This document shows, piece after piece, positions 9,400-17,140 of a stretch of 64,000 bases of DNA; position 1 is the stretch's first letter; the number at the start of each line of letters is the position of its first letter. The notes below the pieces were generated by a model. The model saw only the letters and a list, made by a program, of their open reading frames with translations, was not told where the DNA came from and did not search any database. This stretch comes from Marinobacter goseongensis. Lineage in GTDB: Bacteria > Pseudomonadota > Gammaproteobacteria > Pseudomonadales > Oleiphilaceae. The translations under genes were made by a program, and so were the position numbers. Where the stretch lies: the NCBI RefSeq assembly GCF_023156235.1, contig NZ_JAKZAI010000012.1:1-64000 (forward strand), in the 5' to 3' direction.

Positions 9400-9405
9400 T
9401 ATAAT
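9400..9405 (+). promoter_or_regulatory. Possible -10 element between petC and sspA
   Basis: A perfect TATAAT lies 10 bases after the petC stop. No -35 is seen at 16-18 bp, and a terminator hairpin follows only 16 bases later. It may serve sspA through read-through, or may be chance. Confidence 0.3.
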
Positions 9406-9420
9406 CTTCGGTCCTGAGTT

Positions 9421-9453
9421 CCAGCGGGTTATCACCGGCCCGCTGGATTTTTG
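9421..9453 (+). terminator. Terminator after petC
   Basis: CCAGCGGG (9421-9428) pairs with CCCGCTGG (9439-9446), followed by ATTTTTGCG. Confidence 0.75.
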
Positions 9454-9497
9454 CGTTTTCAGGATCATTCTGTTTTGTTTACTCGTGAGGTAGTTCT

Positions 9498-10127
9498 ATG
9501 GGCGTTGTGACCAAGCGGTCATCAATGACGTTTTTCTCGGACCCGGCCAGTCATTACAGCCATCGTGTGCGTATTGTGCTTGCGGAAAAGGGTGTGACGG
9601 TTGATATCGTTGATGTTGATCCGGATAACCCGCCGGCCGAGTTGGCCGATCTGAACCCCTACAATGCCCTTCCCACTCTGGTGGATCGTGATCTGGTGCT
9701 GTACGAGCCCAACATCATGATGGAATACCTGGACGAGCGGTTTCCTCATCCCCCGCTGTTGCCAGTGTACCCGGTGGCCCGGGCGAACAGTCGCCTGATG
9801 ATTCATCGTATTCAGAAAGACTGGTGCGGTCTGGTTGACCAGATTCTGGCCCAACCGAATGCCAAGGCGTCCGACACGGCGCGTAAGGAGCTGCGGGAAA
9901 GTCTGCTGGCCACGGCGCCTCTGTTCGGTGAAATGCCGTTCTTCCTGTCAGAGGAATTCACCATCGTGGACTGCTGCATTGCGCCCATTCTTTGGCGTTT
10001 GCCGGCCCTGGGCATCGATCTGGATGACAAGCAGGCCAAGCCGCTGCAGAAGTACATGGACAGCATTTTCAGTCGGGACGGTTTCAAAGCGAGCCTTTCC
10101 GATCTCGAAGAAGATATCCGTAGCTGA
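9498..10127 (+). CDS. sspA: Stringent starvation protein A
   Basis: SspA has a glutathione-transferase fold but acts on RNA polymerase, modifying sigma-70 promoter use in starvation and acid stress. The 209-aa product shows the N-terminal thioredoxin-like domain ([19 protein letters not shown]), the [13 protein letters not shown] loop and the all-helical C-terminal half with [22 protein letters not shown] 9498 follows GTGAGGTAG. sspB lies 41 bases downstream as its usual operon partner. The location directly after petABC matches the order seen in many gammaproteobacteria. Confidence 0.95.
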   Translation: MGVVTKRSSMTFFSDPASHYSHRVRIVLAEKGVTVDIVDVDPDNPPAELADLNPYNALPTLVDRDLVLYEPNIMMEYLDERFPHPPLLPVYPVARANSRLMIHRIQKDWCGLVDQILAQPNAKASDTARKELRESLLATAPLFGEMPFFLSEEFTIVDCCIAPILWRLPALGIDLDDKQAKPLQKYMDSIFSRDGFKASLSDLEEDIRS

Positions 10128-10168
10128 GGCAGCCATGCAGGGTCTGAGCGCGGGTCAGGAGAGAGTCA

Positions 10169-10600
10169 GTGCCTGATAGTAAAGTGACCATGACATCCAG
10201 TCGTCCCTATCTGGTCAGGGCGTTCAACGAGTGGGTTCTCGACAACGACTGCACGCCGTACATTGTGGTTGATGCGGGCGTACAGGGCGTTCAAGTGCCC
10301 ACCGAGCACGTTGCCAACGGCCAGATCGTGCTTAACATCAGTCCGGGAGCGGTTCGAAGCCTGGTGATTGGAAACGGCGCGCTGGAGTTCAGCGCGCGCT
10401 TCGGCGGCGTCCCCATGCAGGTGTTTATACCTCTGCAGGCGGTGATGGCGATCTATGCCAAGGAAAATGGCGAAGGTATGGTGTTCGGCAGTGAGCCCGG
10501 CTCTCCGGATCCCGACGACGATAGCAGCAAGGATGCGGGCAGTAGTCAGGCTCAGGGGGAGCGCCCCTCCGGCCGACCGACGCTCAAGGTCGTTAAATGA
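10169..10600 (+). CDS. sspB: ClpXP protease specificity-enhancing factor SspB
   Basis: SspB is the adaptor that delivers ssrA-tagged and other substrates to ClpXP. The substrate-binding domain (SSRPYLVRAFNEW through FGGVPMQVFIPLQAVMAIYAKENG) is followed by an acidic flexible linker. The last nine residues, GRPTLKVVK, are the ClpX-binding tail (E. coli ends RPALRVVK). GTG 10169 is preceded by AGGAGAGA; ATG 10190 is a possible shorter start. The 143-aa product is slightly shorter than the E. coli protein (165) because the linker is shorter. Confidence 0.95.
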   Translation: MPDSKVTMTSSRPYLVRAFNEWVLDNDCTPYIVVDAGVQGVQVPTEHVANGQIVLNISPGAVRSLVIGNGALEFSARFGGVPMQVFIPLQAVMAIYAKENGEGMVFGSEPGSPDPDDDSSKDAGSSQAQGERPSGRPTLKVVK

Positions 10601-10628
10601 GCGACCGGTGAGCCCCGGATGCAGTAGC

Positions 10629-10657
10629 AAAAGCCAGCGATACGCTGGCTTTTTTAT
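10629..10657. terminator. Bidirectional terminator between sspB and the diaA-like gene
   Basis: AAAAGCCAGCG (10629-10639) and CGCTGGCTTTT (10643-10653) form a long perfect stem around ATA. T runs on both strands suit it to end both convergent units. Confidence 0.9.
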
Positions 10658-11247
10658 TATCCGCCAAACAGCGTGCTGTCAATCAGACCGCACAGCGCAT
10701 TGATGATGACCAGCATCAGCGGGGTGGCTGCTGTGGGTGCCAGGTTGTCCAAAGCGATCTCATGATCTTCCGGATGCAACAATGAGGTGATGTCGGACTT
10801 TTCCTTGGCGCTCAGCACAACCACGCTCATTTCACGATCATGAGCGGCCTGGATGGCCTGGATCAGATTGGCCTTGTGGCCGTCGTCGACAATCACGAAC
10901 AACAGGTCGCCAGGCTTGCCAATGGCGCGAACCGGTCGTGAAAACGTATCGTTGAAACGGTTGTCGCGGCAGATGGCGGAGTAAGTGGTTGCGTCTGCGC
11001 CCAGGTTAATGGCCGGAAGTGCTGGTCGGTCGTGGTCAAAGCGGTTGAGCAGTGCAGTACAGAAGTACTGGGCCAGGATGTTGGCGCTGCCATTGGCGCA
11101 GGTGATGATCTTGCCATCGTTGAGCAGGGTGTTCACGAAGGCTGTGGCGGCGTGTTCAATGGCCGGCGCGGTTGTGCTGGCAGCCTGGGCTGTGAGCTCC
11201 ATGTGAGCGGCAAACCATTGATTGATTTCTTGTTCAGTGTCGGTCAT
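10657..11247 (-). CDS. SIS-domain protein of the DiaA/GmhA family with degenerate sugar site
   Basis: This 196-aa SIS-fold protein aligns along its length with the DiaA/phosphoheptose isomerase homologue that lies beside yraN and lpoA in pseudomonads. Family members are sedoheptulose-7-phosphate isomerases or DnaA-binding initiation factors. The functional motifs are gone. The loop usually reading CGNGxSAxxAQHF is CANGSANILAQYF (50-62). The phosphate-binding STxGNS loop is VDDGHKAN (120-127). The C-terminal RIQExH motif is replaced in 170-184. The fold-maintaining parts (LLNRF, RPALPAI, QAIQAAHDREM) are kept. I infer a non-enzymatic role, perhaps DiaA-like. ATG 11247 begins two bases after the yraN stop. 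Confidence 0.75.
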   Translation of the reverse strand: MTDTEQEINQWFAAHMELTAQAASTTAPAIEHAATAFVNTLLNDGKIITCANGSANILAQYFCTALLNRFDHDRPALPAINLGADATTYSAICRDNRFNDTFSRPVRAIGKPGDLLFVIVDDGHKANLIQAIQAAHDREMSVVVLSAKEKSDITSLLHPEDHEIALDNLAPTAATPLMLVIINALCGLIDSTLFGG

Positions 11248-11249
11248 GT

Positions 11250-11621
11250 TCACGCCTGAATAGCATTTTTGATCCATTGTATCCGGTATTTTTTAACATC
11301 ACCCGGTGCGATTGCAACGACGTCGATGCGACTCGGGCTGTGCCATAACCCGTGACGATGAAGGTAGAACGAGGCCGCTTTAACCAGTTTTCGCTGTTTG
11401 CCATAGGTGATGGACTCCGCACCACTGGTCAGGCTGCCGGCGCCTCGAAAACGGACCTCGAAAAACACCAGAGTGTCCCCGTCACGGCCGATCAGGTCGA
11501 TCTCTCCGCCGCGGTTGAAAACATTGCGCTCGATAATGGTGACCCCGCGACTCGTGAGGTAGCGGGCAGCCACCGCCTCGGTGTGGGCGCCAATGGTGTT
11601 GCTGTCGGGTTTGCCATCCAT
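11250..11621 (-). CDS. yraN: YraN/UPF0102 family nuclease-like protein
   Basis: This 123-aa protein has the YraN core: GAHTEAVAARYLTSRG, then NVFNRGGEIDLIGRDGDTLVFFEVRFR. That is a PD-(D/E)xK-type arrangement with Glu, Asp and a Glu-x-Arg in the expected places. The family resembles Holliday junction resolvases, but its function is not established. It lies between lpoA and the diaA-like gene, a very conserved gene order. Confidence 0.92.
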   Translation of the reverse strand: MDGKPDSNTIGAHTEAVAARYLTSRGVTIIERNVFNRGGEIDLIGRDGDTLVFFEVRFRGAGSLTSGAESITYGKQRKLVKAASFYLHRHGLWHSPSRIDVVAIAPGDVKKYRIQWIKNAIQA

Positions 11622-11665
11622 GGCGGAAAAATCCTGCGGTCAAGCCTAGCTGTGTCGGTAAACGA

Positions 11666-13507
11666 TTACTCCGTGCCGGAGGTATCCTCCTCGGGCATGG
11701 TGGTCAGCAATTCCGGTGTACCGCTGCGGAACCGCGCCCACAGCTGTTGACGATGAATGCTGCCTTGCGGAGTCATGGTGAGAATGCCGGTCTGACCGTT
11801 GAGGGACGCGCCCTCAACCTGGCGCAGCAGCGGCAGTCGTTTGCTGAGGTCCCAGGCGTCAGCACCCATGGCAAACAGGCGGCCTAGTTGTCCTCTCATA
11901 TCCGGAAGCGCCTCGGTAGCGGTGCGTCGGAAGCTGTTCTCATCGTCCAGTACCCAGGGTATGTCGGTAAAAATGACGTTGTTGAGGTCCCGGTCCCGCC
12001 CGGGGTCCTTGTTGCCCTCATAAACCATGGAGGTTGAATAGACCGGCAGGTCACCTCCGAAGTAAAAGGCAAACAGGGGCTTGAACTGGCGGGCAATGGT
12101 GGGCTCGGCGACCATGACAACCGCGTCGGCGTCCTGGCGGCGACGGGGCTCGAACTCCACGTTGATACCGGCCGTGCGTTCGACGTCTATGGCGCGCTCC
12201 CGGGACACCGTGATGCCCAGCAGATCGGCGGTAACGGCGCGGAGATTGTCTTCCCGGAAGTAGCGTTCAATATCCAGTGCAAGGCTGCCATTTTCGGCCA
12301 TACGTTGGAGCAGGGCGCTCTCTAACCGGTCGCCCCATTCCCCCTGAGGAATCAGAACCAGAACCTGATCGTTGTGTTCCAGGGCGAGGCGGTTGGCAAT
12401 CTGGCGGGCTTCGTCTTCCGCTGACAGGCCGAATTGGTAAAGACCCGTCGGGATGTCGGCGTCGTCGGGCAGGTAGTTCAGGCCGAGTACCGGTACCGGT
12501 AACGTCTTCAGGCGGGCCAGTGCGGCCAGAGCGTCTTTTTCGAGAGGGCCGACAATCAGATCCTGACCGTCCGCCGACAGCTCACGATAGAGCTCATCGA
12601 AGTTCGAATCGGCCGAGTTGACCACGCGAATGCTGGTTGTGCTGCGGTCGGCAGACTCGTCGCTGTAGTAGGCGGCAAAAAAACCGTCGCGGATGGCCTT
12701 GCCGGCACTGGCCAGAGGTCCGTCCAGGGGTAATGCCAGCGTGATCTGCTCCGGTCGGGACTCGGCGAGACTGGCAATCAACCCGAGTTCCGAAGGCAGG
12801 GCGCTTGCTGCCGGGTGACCGGGCCAGTTGTTCTGCCATTCGCGGACCAGGCGACCCTGATCATCGAGTTTCATGCCGGGCTCGCGGAGAATGCCCGCCA
12901 GTTCAATCCAGCCCTGGGCCTCGTAGCCGATGATCGTTCCGCTCTCTTTGGACAGTTGGGCGTCGGATGTGGCTTTCAGAGCGAGCCAGATGCGATCGTG
13001 GATCGCCTGCACATCCTGACGCGAATCTGACTGCGCCAGAGTGATCAGCGTAGCGGCGGCACCCAGGTGATTGCCAGCCAGTTGAAGCGTGTCCGCCTGC
13101 AGGTTGGCTGCACGCGACATGATGCCGCGCTCGTAGCGGAGAAACTGATCGCGGGGAAGCTCGTCGGCCAGCTGAGAGGCCCAATCGCGGTCCTCAAGTG
13201 CTGTGGCGCTTGCCATGGACAGCAGCAGATACTGATCTTCCAATTCCGCCGCCACCGGTGAGAGCTGATCGCTCCTCAGGATGCGGCGCGCTGCGGCGTG
13301 ATCGTCGCGGTTCTGGAACTGGTCGGCCGACCTCAACAGATACCTTTGGGCCTCCTGGCGGTCGCTCTGGCTGCTGGCCGTTTGCAATGCCTGTTCAGCA
13401 GTTTCCGCGGTGTGGGATTCCAGATTGACGCTGGCACATCCGGCGGCCAGCACGGCCAGCATCAGAAGAGTGACGAACGTTTTCAGGTTCAAACGGTGTT
13501 TGGTCAT
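11666..13507 (-). CDS. lpoA: Penicillin-binding protein activator LpoA
   Basis: LpoA is an outer-membrane lipoprotein that spans the periplasm to activate PBP1a during wall growth. The 613-aa product starts with a signal peptide and lipobox LAAGC, with Cys24 as the lipidated residue. The N-terminal half is helical and TPR-like (about 30-240). The C-terminal half is a periplasmic-binding-protein fold (about 255-590) that starts with ITLALPLDGPLASAGKAIRDGF. It heads the leftward lpoA-yraN-diaA unit and is divergent from rsmI, with about 180 bases between them. Confidence 0.92.
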   Translation of the reverse strand: MTKHRLNLKTFVTLLMLAVLAAGCASVNLESHTAETAEQALQTASSQSDRQEAQRYLLRSADQFQNRDDHAAARRILRSDQLSPVAAELEDQYLLLSMASATALEDRDWASQLADELPRDQFLRYERGIMSRAANLQADTLQLAGNHLGAAATLITLAQSDSRQDVQAIHDRIWLALKATSDAQLSKESGTIIGYEAQGWIELAGILREPGMKLDDQGRLVREWQNNWPGHPAASALPSELGLIASLAESRPEQITLALPLDGPLASAGKAIRDGFFAAYYSDESADRSTTSIRVVNSADSNFDELYRELSADGQDLIVGPLEKDALAALARLKTLPVPVLGLNYLPDDADIPTGLYQFGLSAEDEARQIANRLALEHNDQVLVLIPQGEWGDRLESALLQRMAENGSLALDIERYFREDNLRAVTADLLGITVSRERAIDVERTAGINVEFEPRRRQDADAVVMVAEPTIARQFKPLFAFYFGGDLPVYSTSMVYEGNKDPGRDRDLNNVIFTDIPWVLDDENSFRRTATEALPDMRGQLGRLFAMGADAWDLSKRLPLLRQVEGASLNGQTGILTMTPQGSIHRQQLWARFRSGTPELLTTMPEEDTSGTE

Positions 13508-13687
13508 GGCAGGCTCACGAACTCCGGGTAAATACGCTTGTGACGCCGGATAAACGGCGGCATCATGCCGAAAGCTCGGGCATTTCCGGGCTTTCCTGTA
13601 TCGTTCTCAGGCTGGCAAGTTTAACAGCTCCCGGCACATTTCACATGACGTAGGTGTCATGGACCCCTGGCAAAGAGAGGCAATGTT

Positions 13688-14566
13688 GTGAAATCAGCTC
13701 CCGGTTCCGGTGCGGGCACTCTGTATATCGTGGCCACACCCATTGGTAATCTCGACGATCTGTCGCCCCGGGCAGCGTCGGTGCTGGCGGGTGTCGCAGT
13801 GATTGCCGCCGAGGATACCCGCCACAGTGGCCGTCTGTTGCAGCATCTCGGTATTCAGAAGCCGTTGCTGGCTCTACACGACCACAACGAGCGGGATCGT
13901 GCCGGCCAGGTGCTGGACCGTTTGGAGGCGGGGGAGGATGTCGCATTGGTCTCCGATGCGGGCACACCACTGATTTCCGATCCCGGGTATGTGCTGGTTC
14001 ATCAGGCCCGCGAGCGGGGCCTCCGGGTCAGCCCCGTGCCCGGGCCTTGCGCTCTGATTGCGGGGCTGTGTGCTGCTGGGCTGCCGACGGACCGTTTTCT
14101 GTACGCCGGGTTTTTGCCGGCCAAGCGCGGCGCACGCCGCGCAGAGCTGGAGCTGCTGGCGGCCGAACGGGCGACGCTGGTCTTCTACGAGTCACCGCAC
14201 CGGATTCTGGAAACCGTGGCCGAAATCCGCGATGTGATGGGCGCGGAAAGAGAGCTGGTGCTGGGTCGAGAGTTGACGAAAACCTTCGAGACTTTTTATG
14301 CGGGTCCGGCGGGGGCGGTCTGCGACACCCTTGAGCAGGATCCCAATGGCGCCCGGGGCGAGTTTGTTGTGATGGTGGCCGGTGCTCCACAGAATGAAGT
14401 TCCCGGCGATGCCGGTGAGGTGAATACAGATCAGCTTCTCAGCCTGCTGCTGGCCGAACTGCCGGTAAAGAAGGTGGCCCGAATGGTGTCCGAGTTGACC
14501 GGGCGGCCGAAGAACGAGCTGTATCAGCGGGCGTTGGCGCTGAAGCCCGATGAGCGAAAAACGTAG
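13688..14566 (+). CDS. rsmI: 16S rRNA (cytidine-1402-2'-O)-methyltransferase
   Basis: RsmI methylates the ribose of C1402 in the ribosomal P site; RsmH, encoded 1.2 kb downstream, methylates the base of the same nucleotide. The 292-aa SAM-dependent tetrapyrrole-methylase fold shows LYIVATPIGNLDDLSPRA (12-29), AEDTRHS, SDAGTPLISDPGY and FVYESPHR-type motifs (here VFYESPHR). The start is GTG 13688 with AGAGAGG about 9 bases upstream. It is followed by rnpB and mraZ, the standard pseudomonad order. Confidence 0.96.
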   Translation: MKSAPGSGAGTLYIVATPIGNLDDLSPRAASVLAGVAVIAAEDTRHSGRLLQHLGIQKPLLALHDHNERDRAGQVLDRLEAGEDVALVSDAGTPLISDPGYVLVHQARERGLRVSPVPGPCALIAGLCAAGLPTDRFLYAGFLPAKRGARRAELELLAAERATLVFYESPHRILETVAEIRDVMGAERELVLGRELTKTFETFYAGPAGAVCDTLEQDPNGARGEFVVMVAGAPQNEVPGDAGEVNTDQLLSLLLAELPVKKVARMVSELTGRPKNELYQRALALKPDERKT

Positions 14567-14583
14567 TCTGGGTATGGTTTTTC

Positions 14584-14612
14584 TTGCGCCTCCCCGGTCG
14601 CAAGGGTATCTT
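14584..14612 (+). promoter_or_regulatory. Sigma-70 promoter of rnpB
   Basis: TTGCGC (14584-14589) and TATCTT (14607-14612) have exactly 17 bp between them. The expected start site falls at about 14618, where the mature RNase P RNA begins. Confidence 0.75.
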
Positions 14613-14617
14613 CGTGC

Positions 14618-14966
<349 letters not shown>

Positions 14967-14970
14967 TTTT

Positions 14971-15163
14971 CTTAACCTGCCTTTGTGATGCTTGTCATTC
15001 TGAGGCAGCGTCCTTTATAGCCAAAAAATCTTAAACCTCACTTGCTATCTTCAGACCTTTTTGCAGGTCTATGATTTTTCTCCGTTTCTTTTTGTTAATC
15101 TCCGATATCTGGCGAGTCCTCGCCTCTAACCTCTTGTCATAAAAGGAACTTTTACAGGTGCGA
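14971..15163 (+). other. Gene-free stretch between rnpB and the mra promoter
   Basis: No coding sequence is seen. It is A+T-richer than its surroundings. It contains a weak stem AGACCT/AGGTCT (15053-15058 with 15065-15070) followed by ATGATTTTT, which could be a second terminator for upstream transcripts. It also has a small hairpin GGCGAGTCCTCGCC near 15113-15126. The cluster promoter lies just after it. Confidence 0.5.
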
Positions 15164-15177
15164 CGCCGTTAACGGCG
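15164..15177. promoter_or_regulatory. Perfect 14-bp palindrome abutting the mra -35
   Basis: CGCCGTTAACGGCG is a perfect palindrome ending one base before the -35 hexamer. The position suits binding of an unknown dimeric regulator; it does not match the MraZ repeat. Confidence 0.5.
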
Positions 15178-15178
15178 C

Positions 15179-15207
15179 TTGCATTGTGTATTGCGTGTTT
15201 CTATAGT
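15179..15207 (+). promoter_or_regulatory. Pmra, main promoter of the division and cell wall cluster
   Basis: TTGCAT (15179-15184) and TATAGT (15202-15207) are 17 bp apart. The start site is expected near 15214, about 60 bases before mraZ and just before the MraZ repeats. Confidence 0.8.
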
Positions 15208-15215
15208 GTGCAGGA

Positions 15216-15240
15216 GTGGGAAAAAGTGGTTTTTAGTGGT
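15216..15240 (+). promoter_or_regulatory. MraZ operator: three direct repeats
   Basis: GTGGG (15216-15220), GTGGT (15226-15230) and GTGGT (15236-15240) recur at exact 10-bp steps, each followed by an A/T spacer. A weaker fourth unit, TAGGT, is at 15246-15250. This matches the known MraZ operator of TGGGN repeats one helical turn apart, just downstream of the promoter, where MraZ represses its own cluster. Confidence 0.8.
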
Positions 15241-15274
15241 TTTTTTAGGTTTCTGAACCCCAGAGTCGGTGCGA

Positions 15275-15727
15275 ATGAGCAATTTTCTCGGCAGTCATGC
15301 CATCAATATGGATGCGAAGGGTCGCTTGGCGATCCCCGCCAAGGTGCGCGAAGAGCTCGCGCAAGCCTGTGGTGGCCGCATTGTATTGACGGCCAACGCC
15401 GATGAAGAGCGCTGTCTTCTGCTGTATCCGGAACCGGAATGGGAGATTCTGCGCCCGAAGATCGAAGCGCTGCCCAATATGAACAAGGCTGCCCGCAGGC
15501 TTCAGCGCCTCATTCTCGGTAATGCGGCACCCATGGAGCTGGACGGTGCTGGTCGCATTCTGGTGCCGCCGACGCTGCGCTCCTACGCCCACCTGGAGAA
15601 AAAGCTGATGCTGATCGGCCAGGGTAAGAAGCTGGAACTCTGGAGTGAGGAGCGCTGGCTGGCCTGGCTGGATGAGTCCACCGACGACGATGACATGCCG
15701 CCGGAAATGGAGGCATTGTCCCTATGA
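15275..15727 (+). CDS. mraZ: Transcriptional regulator MraZ
   Basis: MraZ is the ring-forming AbrB-like repressor of the division and cell wall cluster. The 150-aa product has both swapped-hairpin repeats: [15 protein letters not shown] near the N-terminus and [15 protein letters not shown] near residue 90. ATG 15275 ([13 protein letters not shown]) fits family starts better than the GTG six bases upstream. It is first in the cluster, under its own operator, and its stop overlaps the rsmH start (ATGA). Confidence 0.95.
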   Translation: MSNFLGSHAINMDAKGRLAIPAKVREELAQACGGRIVLTANADEERCLLLYPEPEWEILRPKIEALPNMNKAARRLQRLILGNAAPMELDGAGRILVPPTLRSYAHLEKKLMLIGQGKKLELWSEERWLAWLDESTDDDDMPPEMEALSL

Positions 15728-16710
15728 CCTCCGAACGCAAGCACGGGCTAGCGGGCCAGTCGTTCTCGCATCGCTCCGTGCTCCTGGATTCGGCGGTCGA
15801 TTATCTGGTTAACGACCCCGATGGTTTGTACGTGGATGGCACCTTTGGCCGGGGTGGTCACAGTCGTCTTGTGCTGGGAAAGCTGGGAGATTCTGGCCAC
15901 CTGTTGGGGATCGACAAGGATCCCGAAGCGATCCGGGTGGCCTGTGAGCTGGGGGATCAGGATCAGCGGTTTTCCTGTTACCACGGCTCCTTCGCTGACC
16001 TGAACGAAGCGATCGCCGGTCAGGGCTGGGGCACCGTCAACGGCGTGCTGCTGGACCTGGGGGTGTCTTCTCCCCAGCTTGATGACGCATCGCGGGGCTT
16101 CAGTTTCATGCGGGATGGACCGCTGGACATGCGGATGAATCCGCAGCAGGCCCCCAGTGCCGCGCAATGGCTGGCAGAGGCGGATGAAAAAGACATTGCT
16201 GACGTGATTTTCCGATACGGCGAGGAGCGGTTCTCTCGCCGTATCGCGCGTCTGGTGGCGGAGCAGCGGCAGGAGTCGCCCATCAGCACCACCCGGGAGT
16301 TGGCAGAGCTGGTGAGCAAAGCCGTCCCTAAAAAAGAAAAGCACAAGCATCCCGCTACCCGGACCTTCCAGGCAATCCGGATCTTTATTAATCGGGAGCT
16401 TGAGGATCTTGAGGCCGGGCTTGCCGCGGCGGTGGACCGGCTGGCGCCGGGTGGTCGCCTGGTGGTGATCAGTTTTCATTCGCTCGAGGACCGGGTGGTC
16501 AAGCGCTTCATGCGGGATCTGGCGCGCGGGCCGCGGTTGCCCAAAGGCGTGCCGGTCACTGCCGCCCAGGAGGCCTCGGAGTTTCGCCTCGTAGGCAAGG
16601 CCAGCAAGGCCAATACGGAAGAAATCAGCGACAACGTGAGAGCTCGCAGCGCAGTCATGCGCGTGCTTGAACGTGTTCAAAACAATCAGGACAAGCAGGG
16701 GAGCGCATGA
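15724..16710 (+). CDS. rsmH: 16S rRNA (cytosine-1402-N4)-methyltransferase
   Basis: RsmH (MraW) adds the N4-methyl group to C1402 of 16S rRNA. The 328-aa product shows the SAM-binding GTFGRGGHS motif (about 39-47), [19 protein letters not shown] in the middle, and the C-terminal [15 protein letters not shown]. It overlaps mraZ upstream and ftsL downstream by four bases each. Confidence 0.97.
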   Translation: MTSERKHGLAGQSFSHRSVLLDSAVDYLVNDPDGLYVDGTFGRGGHSRLVLGKLGDSGHLLGIDKDPEAIRVACELGDQDQRFSCYHGSFADLNEAIAGQGWGTVNGVLLDLGVSSPQLDDASRGFSFMRDGPLDMRMNPQQAPSAAQWLAEADEKDIADVIFRYGEERFSRRIARLVAEQRQESPISTTRELAELVSKAVPKKEKHKHPATRTFQAIRIFINRELEDLEAGLAAAVDRLAPGGRLVVISFHSLEDRVVKRFMRDLARGPRLPKGVPVTAAQEASEFRLVGKASKANTEEISDNVRARSAVMRVLERVQNNQDKQGSA

Positions 16711-17117
16711 CCATGGGCGCGGTAGCGATTGAACCAACAGTCAGGAATGCGGGGCTGAACCGGCAGAAAGTGAAGGACGGCCTGGCCAGTGCCATTCGGG
16801 TGTCACAGCAGGTTTTCGAGGCGCTGCAACAGAAGCGCGTGGTGATTTCCATGGCGCTGGTGGGGCTGCTGATTGCCTCTTCCATCGGTGTGGTGGTCAG
16901 TTCCTATGAGAACCGCAAACTGTTCAATACGCTGTCTCAGCTGCATGCGGAGCGGGACCTGTACCAGCGGGAGTGGAGTCAGCTGTTGCTTGAGCAGAGT
17001 GCACTGAGCGCCCACAGCCGCGTTGAGAGTCTGGCAGCCCAGCGATTCGGCATGGTCGTGCCGGGGCATGAGGATATTGTGCTGGTGCCATTGATGACAC
17101 CGGTAGCCGGTCTCTGA
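16707..17117 (+). CDS. ftsL: Cell division protein FtsL
   Basis: FtsL is the bitopic divisome protein that joins FtsB and FtsQ and activates FtsWI. In this 136-aa product, a cytoplasmic segment of about 46 residues precedes one membrane helix (about 47-67). A periplasmic leucine-zipper coiled coil follows ([19 protein letters not shown]), then the conserved end [21 protein letters not shown]. It is identified mainly by position and topology, since FtsL sequences vary. The start overlaps the rsmH stop. Confidence 0.92.
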   Translation: MTMGAVAIEPTVRNAGLNRQKVKDGLASAIRVSQQVFEALQQKRVVISMALVGLLIASSIGVVVSSYENRKLFNTLSQLHAERDLYQREWSQLLLEQSALSAHSRVESLAAQRFGMVVPGHEDIVLVPLMTPVAGL

Positions 17118-17140
17118 GCCGCGAAAACAACAAACGCAGG

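Noticed and set aside
10657..11277. Longer start for the SIS-domain gene at 11277
   Set aside because: It would overlap the end of yraN by 28 bases and add ten residues absent from homologues; ATG 11247 just after the yraN stop is more natural.
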